Part shown: one piece after another, positions 22,855 to 31,255 of the stretch
How positions within the stretch are numbered: the first letter of the stretch is position 1
Layout of the letters: each line of letters starts with the position of its first letter
DNA from: Cedecea neteri NBRC 105707 = ATCC 33855
GTDB lineage: Bacteria > Pseudomonadota > Gammaproteobacteria > Enterobacterales > Enterobacteriaceae
Assembly (NCBI RefSeq): GCF_001571265.1
Contig: NZ_BCTL01000004.1
Span: 62,001-126,000 of the forward strand
DNA: 64,000 bases
Direction of reading: 5' to 3'
Notes under the pieces: model-generated
Seen by the model: the letters and a program-made list of their open reading frames with translations, nothing else
Databases searched by the model: none
Told to the model about the DNA's origin: nothing
Position numbers and translations under genes: made by a program

Positions 22855-23820
22855 ATGATGGATTTTCTGGCGCAGACGCTGGCCGGCAAGGCGCCTGAAC
22901 AAACTTCCGGCAAAAATGCTCACCTCAGCTGGCGCTGGTGGGATGAGGGCATTCTGACTCTGACGCCGCATGAGACGACGGGGAAGGCGCTGGTGATTTC
23001 CGCCGGGATCCACGGCAACGAAACGGCGCCGGTGGAGATCCTCAGCCAGTTGACCAACAGCTTGATCGCGGGGCAGCTTCCGCTGAAGTGGCGCACGATG
23101 ATTATCCTGGGTAACCCAGCGGCGCTGCGCGTGGATAAGCGTTATACCCATAGCGACATGAACCGAATGTTTGGCGGGCGCTGGCAGCAGTTTCCTGAAA
23201 GTGTAGAAACCCAGCGGGCAGCCCGGCTTGAGCATGCCCTCGATCAGTTCTGGTCGCGAAGTGAGGAGCAAACCCGCTGGCATCTGGATATGCACACCGC
23301 CATTCGTGGCTCTTATCATCCCCGGTTTGGCGTGCTTCCGGCGAGGCCGCTGCCTTATAGCGAGAGCTTTTTAACCTGGCTGGGCTGCGCGGGGCTGCAG
23401 GCGCTGGTGTTTCATCAAAAGCCCGGCGGCACCTTTAGCCATTTCAGCAGCGAGCATTTTGGGGCGCTGAGCTGCACGCTGGAACTGGGAAAAGCCCGGC
23501 CGTTTGGGCAGAACGATCTTGGTCAGTTTGCGGTAACCAAAGAGGCAATCTCAGCGTTGTTAAGCGGGAGAGAGCCGCCGGTCATGGAGGGGGAACCACT
23601 GCGTTATCGCGTAGCACAGCAAATCACCCGACAGTCGCAGAAATTTGTGCTGCACATGTCCGGCCAAACGCAGAACTTTACCGCGTTTTCGAAGGGCACG
23701 TTGCTGGCAGAAGATGGCGAGAAGCGGTATGTCGTTGCCGGCGAGAAAGAGTACGTTTTATTCCCCAACCCGGATGTGGCGCTGGGCCTGAGAGCGGGGT
23801 TAATGCTGGAAGAAATTTAA
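22855..23820 (+). CDS. astE: Succinylglutamate desuccinylase
   Basis: Last step: zinc hydrolysis of N-succinylglutamate to glutamate and succinate. The product is 321 residues (E. coli 322). Zinc ligands are in [11 protein letters not shown] (His, Glu) and [10 protein letters not shown] (His). Tandem ATGs lie at 22855 and 22858 behind GGGGAG, and either could be used. Last gene of the operon, followed by an 11-bp hairpin. Confidence 0.96.
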   Translation: MMDFLAQTLAGKAPEQTSGKNAHLSWRWWDEGILTLTPHETTGKALVISAGIHGNETAPVEILSQLTNSLIAGQLPLKWRTMIILGNPAALRVDKRYTHSDMNRMFGGRWQQFPESVETQRAARLEHALDQFWSRSEEQTRWHLDMHTAIRGSYHPRFGVLPARPLPYSESFLTWLGCAGLQALVFHQKPGGTFSHFSSEHFGALSCTLELGKARPFGQNDLGQFAVTKEAISALLSGREPPVMEGEPLRYRVAQQITRQSQKFVLHMSGQTQNFTAFSKGTLLAEDGEKRYVVAGEKEYVLFPNPDVALGLRAGLMLEEI

Positions 23821-23823
23821 ATT

Positions 23824-23854
23824 TTAAGCAGCTCTGAATAATTGAGCTGCTTAA
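23824..23854 (+). terminator. Hairpin at the end of the ast operon
   Basis: TTAAGCAGCTC (23824-23834) and GAGCTGCTTAA (23844-23854) form an 11-bp perfect stem 3 bp past the astE stop. A short T-rich stretch follows, so termination is likely. Confidence 0.75.
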
Positions 23855-23918
23855 TCATTTCGTGTTGTGCCTTTATTTACGGATAATTCCTGGGTACAGG
23901 GTTTATTCATCAGGTTGA

Positions 23919-24116
23919 TTGCTGTACACTCTTCATATTGTCTTTATAATCAGTGCATTGTTATATTTCGTTGCACTATTTCCTGCCTTAATCCTTATTT
24001 TCTTCATAATTGATGCATTCTTGTTTTATACCCTTTCAATGATTTACGGATGCCACCGTCTCCTTGACGATAAGACTCGTAAACTCATTCTCGTCAACAC
24101 GACATCGTCGTTTTAA
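23919..24116 (+). CDS. Possible small hydrophobic membrane peptide upstream of spy
   Basis: A 65-codon open frame with a TTG start, 38 bp before spy. About residues 4-46 are strongly hydrophobic (LHIVFIISALLYFVALFPALILIFFIIDAF in pieces), compatible with one or two membrane helices. A polar, basic tail follows (RLLDDKTRKLI). An AGG lies only 4 nt before the TTG, which is weak. I do not recognise the product. It may be a chance frame in the AT-rich spy promoter region or a genuine small membrane protein. Confidence 0.3.
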   Translation: MLYTLHIVFIISALLYFVALFPALILIFFIIDAFLFYTLSMIYGCHRLLDDKTRKLILVNTTSSF

Positions 24117-24154
24117 GCGAGTCGTCAATTTAATGAAAAGAGAAGGTTAAAAAT

Positions 24155-24640
24155 ATGCGTAAATTAACTGCACTGTTCGTCGCTTCTACCCTGGCTCTGG
24201 GCGCCGCTAACCTTGCCCATGCTGCCGATGCAACCCCGGCTGTGGCACCACAAACCGATGCCCCGATGATGCACCATAAAATGATGCGCGGCCCGATGCA
24301 TGAGATGATGTTTAAAGACCTGAACCTGACCGATGCGCAGAAACAGCAAATTAAAGACATCATGAAAGAACAGCGCAGCAAGATGCAGCGCCCATCCGTC
24401 GACGAACGTCGCGCAATGCACGATGTGATTGCCAGCGACAGCTTCGACCAGGCTAAAGCTCAGGCTCAGGTAGATAAAATGGCAGAGCAGAACAAAACGC
24501 GCATGCTGGCGCATCTGCAAACCCAGAACAAGATCTACAACATCCTGACCCCGGATCAGAAAAAACAGTTTAATGCGAATTTTGAGAAGCGTCTGACAGA
24601 ACGTCCTGGGCATGAAGGTAAAATGCCAGCTGCTCAGTAA
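24155..24640 (+). CDS. spy: Periplasmic ATP-independent chaperone Spy
   Basis: Envelope-stress chaperone that forms a cradle-shaped dimer and binds unfolded periplasmic proteins. 161 residues including a signal peptide (MRKLTALFVASTLALGAANLAHA). The two LTxxQ motifs are present: LTDAQKQQIKDIM and LTPDQKKQFNANF. A Met/His-rich segment (MMHHKMMRGPMHEMM) follows the signal. The family is normally under CpxR/BaeR control; I could not pick out a convincing binding site. Confidence 0.97.
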   Translation: MRKLTALFVASTLALGAANLAHAADATPAVAPQTDAPMMHHKMMRGPMHEMMFKDLNLTDAQKQQIKDIMKEQRSKMQRPSVDERRAMHDVIASDSFDQAKAQAQVDKMAEQNKTRMLAHLQTQNKIYNILTPDQKKQFNANFEKRLTERPGHEGKMPAAQ

Positions 24641-24660
24641 GCCTGAGCAACTCAATTAAG

Positions 24661-24712
24661 ACCGCCGGTCTTGTTCACAATAGCGAGGTACGCTGTGAAC
24701 AGGACCGGCGGT
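24661..24712 (+). terminator. Strong spy terminator (long hairpin)
   Basis: A 19-nt left arm (24661-24679) pairs with 24694-24712 with a single T:G, and an inner AGCG/CGCT extends it. TTTTCTCGTTT follows. The stem is much longer than a usual intrinsic terminator. Confidence 0.85.
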
Positions 24713-25114
24713 TTTCTCGTTTAATCTTGTCACCTCGCCATTTTCCCTTTGCTCGACTCAAATAATACCGCCTGACAATAATCACGACGGCGGGACAAGC
24801 CATTTTAAACACTCAATTTCAGCAGCTTACATTAAAAATTGCAGTTGACTCCGCAGATTTCATCGCCCGATATTGAGGGCGATAAATTTACTTTGCTTCC
24901 CGACCAAAAAGCCGCTAAATCATTGTCACAAAAATAGAACCAGGGCTACAGCAACCGGCTACGGCTGCCGATAACACTGGCGTCAGGCAAAGATCTGACG
25001 AACAAAACAGAGAGCTGATGAGCAGGCCGCCGGGGCGGAGAAGCCATTTGGGGCCGCTCAATTTAAAGAGCAAATGCCAGGGCGCGCGACTCTCGCGTGT
25101 CCTCAGGAGTGGTG
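24713..25114. other. spy-ves intergenic region, no gene seen
   Basis: About 400 bp without a convincing coding frame. It contains a 7-bp inverted repeat, ATCGCCC (24862-24868) / GGGCGAT (24877-24883), of unknown meaning. The ves promoter must lie here, but no clear -35/-10 pair stands out. Confidence 0.5.
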
Positions 25115-25660
25115 ATGGAATTCTTTGATATACGAAAGGTGCCGGTAAACCTCTGGCGTAACGGCGCCGGTGAAACGCGCGAAATATGTTGTTTTCCACC
25201 CGCGACGCGAGATTTCAACTGGCGTGCCAGCATCGCCTCTTTGGCCCACAACGGCGAGTTTCCCGTCTTCCCGCAGGTTGACCGGGTGATGACCCTGCTG
25301 GAGGGTAGCGAGGTGGTTCTGGACGGGGGAAAGGCGTTTCGGCATACGTTAAAGCGCTATCAGCCTTTTACTTTTTCCGGCGAGCAGCCCGTAAAAGCAG
25401 AACTGACCCGCGGCATGTCGATGGACTTTAACGTGATGACGCGCCGGGATCGCTGCCGGGCACAGGTGAGGGTGGCGGACAGAACTTTTACCACTTTCGA
25501 TACCCGAGGCGGCGTGGTGTATGTCCTGAGCGGGGAGTGGCAGTTGGAAGACAAACTGCTTTCACCGGACCAGGGGGCCTGGTGGCAGGAAGGAAGCCAC
25601 ACGCTGCGGCTGCTAAAAAACGAAGGGCAGCTGCTGTTCAGCGAAATTACTTATTTATAG
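25115..25660 (+). CDS. ves: HutD/Ves-family cupin-like protein
   Basis: A 181-residue protein of the HutD/Ves family. AGGAG at 25105-25109 places the start at the ATG at 25115 ([25 protein letters not shown]), like E. coli Ves, rather than at the upstream GTG. Conserved blocks include [44 protein letters not shown] and [13 protein letters not shown]. In pseudomonads the HutD relative is part of histidine-utilisation operons. Here the gene lies directly upstream of an ammonia-lyase gene, which gives that relationship local support. Biochemical function remains undefined. Confidence 0.94.
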   Translation: MEFFDIRKVPVNLWRNGAGETREICCFPPATRDFNWRASIASLAHNGEFPVFPQVDRVMTLLEGSEVVLDGGKAFRHTLKRYQPFTFSGEQPVKAELTRGMSMDFNVMTRRDRCRAQVRVADRTFTTFDTRGGVVYVLSGEWQLEDKLLSPDQGAWWQEGSHTLRLLKNEGQLLFSEITYL

Positions 25661-25666
25661 ACTGAA

Positions 25667-25685
25667 TGCCCGGAAAACGGCCGGG
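25667..25685 (+). terminator. Hairpin after ves
   Basis: GCCCGG and CCGGGC flank a short loop just past the ves stop, followed by the pyrimidine-rich ATCCTCCTTTC. It implies that hutH has its own promoter. Confidence 0.65.
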
Positions 25686-25875
25686 CAATCCTCCTTTCTT
25701 TCTGCTAATTATCCTTAGAAACGGCTGTTTTGTTGCGGTTTCGCTCTCCATCTCCCCTCCATGTAAACGTCCTGCAGCATCCCGTGCTGAATAAATTTCA
25801 CAAGCGCGATCCGGCTCACCGTTCGATAAAAAAGTCCTATGACCCGCTGGCGGATTATTTGGTTTATTAGTTAAG

Positions 25876-25887
25876 TTGTATATACAA
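25876..25887. promoter_or_regulatory. HutC-type operator upstream of hutH
   Basis: TTGTATATACAA is a perfect 12-bp palindrome 36 bp before the hutH start. It contains TGTATATACA, the TGTA-N2-TACA pattern described for the GntR-family repressor HutC. No hutC gene lies in this window, so the regulator would act in trans. The match is seen directly; the identity of the regulator is inferred. Confidence 0.7.
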
Positions 25888-25923
25888 ATATAGACAAAAA
25901 CCCGATGCAAACAGGATGCTGAC

Positions 25924-27468
25924 ATGTCAATGCAAAAGAAGCTATGCAGTCTCACTCCAGGTTCCGTTTCACTGGCCACTCTGCGCGAAATTTATCACGG
26001 TAACGTGCTGCTCAGGCTCGATCCTGGTGCGGTCGCTGCCGTTGAGCGTGCGCTTGGCACGGTAGAGGCTATTGTAGCCCACGGTGACGTGGTCTACGGC
26101 ATTAACACCGGTTTTGGCAAGCTGGCACAAACCACTATTGCCACCGATCATCTGGCCGAACTTCAGCGTAATCTGGTGCTTTCCCACAGCGTGGGGCTAG
26201 GCGAAGCATTGCCAGATGATGTTGTCCGGCTGGTGATGGCCAGTAAAATTATCAGCCTGTCACGCGGGCATTCGGGCGTTCGCCTGCTGGTGATTGACAG
26301 CCTGATTGCGCTGTTCAACTCGGGCGTAATGCCGGTGATCCCGGAGAAAGGTTCGGTGGGAGCTTCCGGCGATCTGGCTCCGCTGGCGCACCTTTCGCTG
26401 ATGTTGCTGGGCGAAGGGAATGTCAGGGTTAACGGCGAACAGATCCCTGCCGTGGAGGGCTTGAAGCTGGCCGGTGTTAAGCCGCTGGTGTTGGGGCCAA
26501 AAGAAGGCCTGGCGCTGCTGAACGGCACTCAGGTTTCGACGGCGCTTGCGCTGCGTGGACTGTTTGAAGGCGAGAAGGTATTTGCCGCCGGGCTGGTGGC
26601 GGGAGCGCTGTCGCTGGAGGCAATCAAAGGTTCCGTGAAGCCGTTTGACGCGCGTATCCACCAGGCACGTGGCCAGGCCGGACAGATTGATGTGGCAGCG
26701 GCGGTGACAGCGCTTCTTGCTGACAGTAAAATTGTTGATTCTCACGCCCATTGCGGTCGTGTGCAGGACCCGTATTCCATTCGCTGCGTGCCGCAGGTTA
26801 TGGGGGCGTGTCTGGATAACCTTCGCCATGCCGCGCGGGTGCTGCAGATTGAGGCCAACGCCGCCTCTGATAACCCGCTGGTGTTCAGCGACACCGGAGA
26901 AGTGATTTCCGGCGGTAATTTCCACGCGGAGCCCGTTGCCTTTGCCGCCGATATCATTGCGCTGGCGGTGGCGGAAGTTGGGGCGATTTCGGAGCGCCGC
27001 CTGGCGTTGCTGCTGGATACCGGGCTGTCTGGCCTGCCGCCGTTCCTCGTGAAAGAGGGCGGGATTAACTCCGGTTTCATGATTGCCCAGGTCACCGCTG
27101 CCGCGCTGGCCTCCGAGAATAAATCGCTTGCCCATCCGGGCAGTGTCGACAGTCTGCCAACGTCTGCGAATCAGGAGGACCATGTTTCCATGGCGACCTA
27201 TGCGGCTCGTCGTCTGGGGGCAATGTGCTTCAACACTGCGGCCGTGGTCGGGATTGAGGCTATGGCGGCCGCTCAGGGCATCGAGTTTCACCGGCCCCTG
27301 TGCAGCTCACCGCTGCTTGAGCAGGTTTTCGGGGGTATTCGCGAGCGGGTGGCATTCCTGGAAAAAGACCGTCTTCTTGCACCGGATATTGAGCAAATGC
27401 GCCTCTGGGGCTGCAGCGACGGCTGGCCGGAGGTTATTACAAAGCTTCTGCCTTCTTCGGAGGGGTAA
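25924..27468 (+). CDS. hutH: Histidine ammonia-lyase family protein (MIO enzyme)
   Basis: A 514-residue aromatic amino-acid lyase. The MIO-forming Ala-Ser-Gly is in [16 protein letters not shown]. The active-site Tyr lies in VYGINTGFG, the His of the substrate-selectivity pair in LVLSHSVG, and [45 protein letters not shown] and [11 protein letters not shown] are all conserved. Histidine lyases and some tyrosine lyases share the SH motif, so histidine is likely but not proven. The stretch after QEDHVSM ([21 protein letters not shown]) differs from enteric HutH of the hutUH operons and hints at a separate subfamily. The start follows AGGA. No hutU, hutI, hutG or hutC is adjacent. Confidence 0.88.
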   Translation: MSMQKKLCSLTPGSVSLATLREIYHGNVLLRLDPGAVAAVERALGTVEAIVAHGDVVYGINTGFGKLAQTTIATDHLAELQRNLVLSHSVGLGEALPDDVVRLVMASKIISLSRGHSGVRLLVIDSLIALFNSGVMPVIPEKGSVGASGDLAPLAHLSLMLLGEGNVRVNGEQIPAVEGLKLAGVKPLVLGPKEGLALLNGTQVSTALALRGLFEGEKVFAAGLVAGALSLEAIKGSVKPFDARIHQARGQAGQIDVAAAVTALLADSKIVDSHAHCGRVQDPYSIRCVPQVMGACLDNLRHAARVLQIEANAASDNPLVFSDTGEVISGGNFHAEPVAFAADIIALAVAEVGAISERRLALLLDTGLSGLPPFLVKEGGINSGFMIAQVTAAALASENKSLAHPGSVDSLPTSANQEDHVSMATYAARRLGAMCFNTAAVVGIEAMAAAQGIEFHRPLCSSPLLEQVFGGIRERVAFLEKDRLLAPDIEQMRLWGCSDGWPEVITKLLPSSEG

Positions 27469-27475
27469 ACCTTTC

Positions 27476-27500
27476 AGACTCCTCTCTTCGAGGGGAGTCT
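27476..27500 (+). terminator. Hairpin after hutH
   Basis: AGACTCCTCT (27476-27485) pairs with AGGGGAGTCT (27491-27500) with one T:G. It overlaps the stop codon of the convergent cho. Confidence 0.65.
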
Positions 27501-28362
27501 ATTCCAGCTCAACCACTTCATATTCTCCGCTCAGCATTAGCTTACAGAGAATTTTGTAGCCATCGTTGTCAAAGCCGTCCGGCGGCTGGCGGCGCTGCTG
27601 AGCGTCCTCCAGTCGTGGCACGGATCCAAGATAAAACCAGTGATCGATCAGATGGTACTGGGTTATCTCCGGGCTGCGCTCCACGATGGCAACCGCATTA
27701 TTCCACGGCCAGCAAATCAGGCGTACCTGTTCTAGCGCGGCGATAAGGCGGGCGTGATGCTCGGCCGGAGTTTCTTTACCGCAGCAGGCTCCGGCGCAGC
27801 GTTTAAGCGCTGAGCGAAAACAGGCTCGGCCTTTGCTCAGCGATTCCAGACCCAGCAGGCCGTAGCAGAGCCGATGTTCGTCAGCCAGCCCCTGCAGCGT
27901 TTGCAGCGCGGCCCGGCGGTTAGCATACAACCCGTACAGGCCCGGCTGGCGGGAGAAATCGACATCTTTTGCGTACACAACCTGCGGTGTGTTCCCCTGG
28001 AAAGACAGGGAACAAAGCTGGCGGTTACGGCGCAGGCGTTTGTTGAACAGCGGCTGCTGCTCTTTGATCATTTGCGCTTCGAGCAGCAATGCACCGAGTT
28101 CTCCGGCCGTGCGGATAAACGTAATACGGCGGGACTGTCTTAAAAGCGCGGCTTCGTCAGGCGTACGAAAATGGGACATCACACGCGTGCGGATATTGAC
28201 GCTTTTGCCGATATACAGCGGCATGACGTCGCTTTCACCGTGAAAAATATAGACGCCGGGTTTTTTGGGCAGATCGTCAAGCCACGGCCTGAGATGTTCC
28301 GGATATTCGTAGACCGCCGCGGCTTCAAACTCCAGCCGCGACGGGCTTGCACGCCTTACCAC
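27499..28362 (-). CDS. cho: Excinuclease Cho (UvrC homologue, SOS-induced)
   Basis: Makes the 3' incision in an alternative nucleotide-excision repair pathway. The product is 287 residues from a GTG at 28360-28362, preceded by AAGGAG at 6-nt spacing and matching the E. coli N-terminus (VVRR-SPSRLEFEAAAVYEYPEHLR). The open frame continues upstream to another GTG but without support. The GIY-YIG nuclease core is PGVYIFHG...PLYIGKSVNIRTRV. FNKRLRRNRQLCSL and a Cys-rich RCAGACCG segment follow. A LexA box lies just upstream. Confidence 0.95.
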   Translation of the reverse strand: MVRRASPSRLEFEAAAVYEYPEHLRPWLDDLPKKPGVYIFHGESDVMPLYIGKSVNIRTRVMSHFRTPDEAALLRQSRRITFIRTAGELGALLLEAQMIKEQQPLFNKRLRRNRQLCSLSFQGNTPQVVYAKDVDFSRQPGLYGLYANRRAALQTLQGLADEHRLCYGLLGLESLSKGRACFRSALKRCAGACCGKETPAEHHARLIAALEQVRLICWPWNNAVAIVERSPEITQYHLIDHWFYLGSVPRLEDAQQRRQPPDGFDNDGYKILCKLMLSGEYEVVELE

Positions 28363-28376
28363 ATTCGACTCCTTGA

Positions 28377-28396
28377 TACTGTTTATTTGCACAGTA
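28377..28396 (-). promoter_or_regulatory. LexA (SOS) box of cho
   Basis: On the minus strand TACTGT-GCAAATAA-ACAGTA is an exact CTGT-N8-ACAG box with fully symmetric flanks, centred about 25 bp before the cho start codon. E. coli cho is a known SOS gene. Confidence 0.92.
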
Positions 28397-28428
28397 TAGC
28401 AGCCGATAATATGGAGAGGAAATCGCCG

Positions 28429-29319
28429 TTAACGGTAGCGACGCGTGGCCAGCCAGCAAAGCAGGGAGCCGCCTACCACCATTAATACGCCTTGCCAGAA
28501 GGCAACGCCCGGATGCAGGCCCAGCCACAGCGTGGCGAGCAGGGCCGATAACACCGGCGTGAAGTAGGAAGCCGTGGCGAGCAGCGTCATGTTTCCCCGC
28601 TGAATGCCAAAGTTCCACGCGGAGTAGGCCACAGCGGTGGATATCCCCATAAACAACAGCTGCGCGGTGCCGGACAGGGTGAAGTGCATTTCCGGCTGCT
28701 GAACAAAGGCGAATTTGACCCACAGGACCAGCGCGGTGGCGCAGAAGAACAGGCTGACGCCGCTTTTACCTTCGCTCCAGCGCCGCGTCAGGTTGCAGTA
28801 AAGCGCCCAGATAACGGCGGCGGCAAAGGCCAGACCGTAGGCCAGTGGGTTATCGAGAATGTTGTGCCACATCACGAGCGGGGACCAGTCGCCGTCGCCT
28901 TTCATCACCTGCACAATCCCTGCAAGGGAAAGTGCGAGCCCCGGCCACAGCCACAGGTTGCTGCGTTGGCCGTTAATAAACAGGGCGAAAAAGACCGTCA
29001 GGCAGGGCCAGAGATAGTTGATCATCCCCAGCTCCAGAGACTGGGCGCGGGTGTGCGCAAAGCCGATTGAAAGCGCCAGGCTTATTTCATAGCCAACAAA
29101 GAGCAGCCCGCCGACCCAGAGGTAACGAGGTGGCAGTTCGCGTATTTTGGGCACGCCCCGGACGATGCAAAGGCACAGCGCGCTGACGGTGTAGAGCAGG
29201 GCCGCGCCGCCGACCGCGCCAAAGTGCTCGCTGATGCTGCGCAACAGGCCAACGGAGGTGCTCCAGAGCAGGATTGCGATAAGGCCGATAAGCGTGGCGC
29301 GTTGCGAAGAGGTGTCCAT
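28429..29319 (-). CDS. yddG: EamA/DMT-family exporter, YddG-like
   Basis: A 296-residue, ten-helix drug/metabolite transporter. It resembles E. coli YddG, an exporter of aromatic amino acids, from the first helix (TLIGLIAILLWSTSVGLLR) through GMINYLWPCLTVFFA, AYSAWNFGI and SYFTPVLSALLA to the C-terminal GGSLLCWLATRR. Two ATGs lie 6 nt apart; the second (29317-29319) has AGG at 6-nt spacing and is preferred. K-12 yddG lies elsewhere in the chromosome. Substrate assignment is by family. Confidence 0.85.
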   Translation of the reverse strand: MDTSSQRATLIGLIAILLWSTSVGLLRSISEHFGAVGGAALLYTVSALCLCIVRGVPKIRELPPRYLWVGGLLFVGYEISLALSIGFAHTRAQSLELGMINYLWPCLTVFFALFINGQRSNLWLWPGLALSLAGIVQVMKGDGDWSPLVMWHNILDNPLAYGLAFAAAVIWALYCNLTRRWSEGKSGVSLFFCATALVLWVKFAFVQQPEMHFTLSGTAQLLFMGISTAVAYSAWNFGIQRGNMTLLATASYFTPVLSALLATLWLGLHPGVAFWQGVLMVVGGSLLCWLATRRYR

Positions 29320-29330
29320 GTCCATCCTGT

Positions 29331-29353
29331 AAAAAAGGCGGCTCTATGCCGCC
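29331..29353 (-). terminator. nadE terminator
   Basis: GGCGGC (29337-29342) and GCCGCC (29348-29353), with six A residues at 29331-29336 that give a U6 tail on the minus strand. It lies inside the yddG leader, so nadE and yddG are probably separate transcripts. Confidence 0.8.
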
Positions 29354-29385
29354 CTGAAGAATTGCTTACGTAAAGCGATCTCTGA

Positions 29386-30213
29386 CTATTTTTTCCAGAA
29401 ATCATCAAACACGGTAATCGGCGGACGGCGCTTGTGTTCCGTCTTCAGATACCAGCCTTCGATAATTTTTGCGGTTTCGGCCGGAACGGTTTTTGCTTCC
29501 AGATAATCGTCGATTTGCACATAGGTAACGCCCAGCGCCGCTTCATCCGGCAGAGAAGGGCGATCGTCTTCGAGATCGGCTGTAGGCGCTTTCAGGTACA
29601 AATGTTCCGGGCAGCCGAGCGTTTTCAACAGCAGTTTGCCCTGCCGTTTGTTGAGGCGGAAAATAGGGTTAATGTCGGTGCCGCCGTCGCCATATTTGGT
29701 GAAGAAGCCGGTAACGGCTTCCGCAGCATGGTCAGTACCCACGACGACGCCTTTGGTCATCCCGGCGATGCTGTACTGCGCTTTCATGCGCTCGCGAGCT
29801 TTTTCATTGCCGCGAACAAAATCGCTCAGTTCGATACCCGCTTCGCGCAGCGCCTGCTCGCTGGCAAGCACGGCGCCCTTAATGTTTACCGCTAATACGC
29901 GATCGGGCTGGATAAATGCAATGGCATCCTGGCAGTCCTGCTCGTCGGCCTGCACGCCAAACGGCAGGCGCACGGCGATAAACTGATAGCTGTCGTCGCC
30001 GCTTTCTTCACGCAGTTCGCTAATGGCTAACTGGCAGAGTTTGCCCGTGAGAGTGGAGTCCTGGCCGCCGCTGATCCCCAGCACCAGAGATTTGATAAAC
30101 GGGTAGGTTTTAAGGTACGTTTTCAGAAAATCAACGCTAACGCGGATCTCTTCGTTGGCGTCGATCTGTGGTTTGACGCCCAGTGCCTGAATAATCTCTT
30201 GTTGCAGAGCCAT
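29386..30213 (-). CDS. nadE: NH3-dependent NAD synthetase
   Basis: Amidates nicotinic acid adenine dinucleotide to NAD. 275 residues, the E. coli length. The PP-loop ATP-pyrophosphatase motif is [37 protein letters not shown] and [18 protein letters not shown] are conserved NadE blocks. It is divergent from osmE. Confidence 0.97.
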   Translation of the reverse strand: MALQQEIIQALGVKPQIDANEEIRVSVDFLKTYLKTYPFIKSLVLGISGGQDSTLTGKLCQLAISELREESGDDSYQFIAVRLPFGVQADEQDCQDAIAFIQPDRVLAVNIKGAVLASEQALREAGIELSDFVRGNEKARERMKAQYSIAGMTKGVVVGTDHAAEAVTGFFTKYGDGGTDINPIFRLNKRQGKLLLKTLGCPEHLYLKAPTADLEDDRPSLPDEAALGVTYVQIDDYLEAKTVPAETAKIIEGWYLKTEHKRRPPITVFDDFWKK

Positions 30214-30480
30214 TTAACCCCTCCAGTGAGCTTTACCCGCAATGTGCAGGCCGCAAAATTTAACTGCCCTAAAACTTACCCTGTTGCGCCGAAAACGACA
30301 AGGCTCAAAGACTTGCCAGCCCTGCAGGCGGCGAGTTTTCCTGCAAATCAGACAGTATTCTTATGAATACTCTTATTGTCCGAATTTTCACTTGTTAAGG
30401 CTAACGAGTTGAAAAATGTTCTTTTATATTCCAGGCTTATCTAACACGCAGGATCAATACATTCATTGATGAGGATAATT

Positions 30481-30822
30481 ATGAATAATAAATTTGCAGG
30501 ATTTTTAGGCGCGGCGGCGGTAATGACTATGCTGGCAGGGTGTACCGCTTACGATCGTACCAAAGATCTGGTAACCGAGCCGGTGGTGAAAGATGTGAAG
30601 AAAGGCATGACCCGTGCCCAGGTGCAGCAGATTGCGGGCAAACCGTCTTCTGAAGTGACCATGATCCACGCCAAAGGAACCTGCCAGACCTATATTCTGG
30701 GCCAGCGTAACGGTAAAGCTGAAACCTACTTTGTCGCGCTGGATGACGCCGGTCGGGTGATGAACTCCGGCTACCAAACCTGTGCTGAATATGATACCGA
30801 TCCGCAGGCTCCTAAAGCTTAA
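30481..30822 (+). CDS. osmE: Osmotically inducible outer-membrane lipoprotein OsmE
   Basis: A 113-residue lipoprotein with lipobox LAGC and lipidated Cys21. The ATG at 30481, behind GAGGATAATT, gives the E. coli-like start [21 protein letters not shown]. It belongs to the SmpA/OmlA-like fold family ([20 protein letters not shown]) and is conserved to the end ([13 protein letters not shown]). A strong terminator follows. The chb operon found beside osmE in K-12 is absent. Confidence 0.96.
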   Translation: MNNKFAGFLGAAAVMTMLAGCTAYDRTKDLVTEPVVKDVKKGMTRAQVQQIAGKPSSEVTMIHAKGTCQTYILGQRNGKAETYFVALDDAGRVMNSGYQTCAEYDTDPQAPKA

Positions 30823-30839
30823 GCTAGCCAACTGTAAAG

Positions 30840-30874
30840 AGTCCGGCTGCAGCCTCTGCGCCGGGCTTTTTTTT
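30840..30874 (+). terminator. osmE terminator
   Basis: AGTCCGGC (30840-30847) pairs with GCCGGGCT (30860-30867) with one T:G, followed by eight T residues. Confidence 0.85.
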
Positions 30875-30974
30875 GCCTTACGGGCGGAGCCTGAGAAGAG
30901 GGGGGCGACGAAGATGGGTGAGATCCGCTATCATGGTGAGGTTGTTCACTAATTCAGTTTAAATCCCGTTGCCT

Positions 30975-31211
30975 ATGAAACCACTACGTCAACCGAACAC
31001 CCGCCCTGTCATTACCTATAAGCCCCGCGTAGAGCCTGCGCCACCTGCGCATGCATGGCGTGTTGATGGGTTTAAAGATGTCTACCTGCTGCGCGGGCAG
31101 TATGTAGCGTTTGTCTTACTGGGCGATGCCTTCCGCCAGTCGCCGCCGTTTACTCTACCCGAGTCGGCACAGCGCTGGGCAAAACAGGTTCGACAGGAAA
31201 ACGAAGTATAA
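30975..31211 (+). CDS. cedA: Cell division modulator CedA
   Basis: A 78-residue DNA-binding and RNA-polymerase-associated protein. KPRVEPAPPAHAWRVDGFKDVYLLRGQYVAFVL and ESAQRWAKQVRQENEV align with E. coli CedA. The ATG at 30975 is chosen; a TTG two codons earlier is also open, and neither has a clear Shine-Dalgarno sequence. katE and ydjO, its K-12 neighbours, are missing here. Confidence 0.9.
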   Translation: MKPLRQPNTRPVITYKPRVEPAPPAHAWRVDGFKDVYLLRGQYVAFVLLGDAFRQSPPFTLPESAQRWAKQVRQENEV

Positions 31212-31215
31212 AAAA

Positions 31216-31240
31216 GGCCGCTAGTGATAGCGGCCTTTTT
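31216..31240. terminator. Bidirectional terminator between cedA and tcyP
   Basis: GGCCGCTA (31216-31223) and TAGCGGCC (31228-31235), with A5 before and T5 after, serve the convergent genes. Confidence 0.85.
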
Positions 31241-31255
31241 GTTTTTCAGTTCAGA

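Noticed and set aside
26260-27291. 343-codon minus-strand open frame
   Set aside because: Antisense to hutH, rich in Arg, His and Gln as expected of a shadow frame in GC-rich coding DNA.
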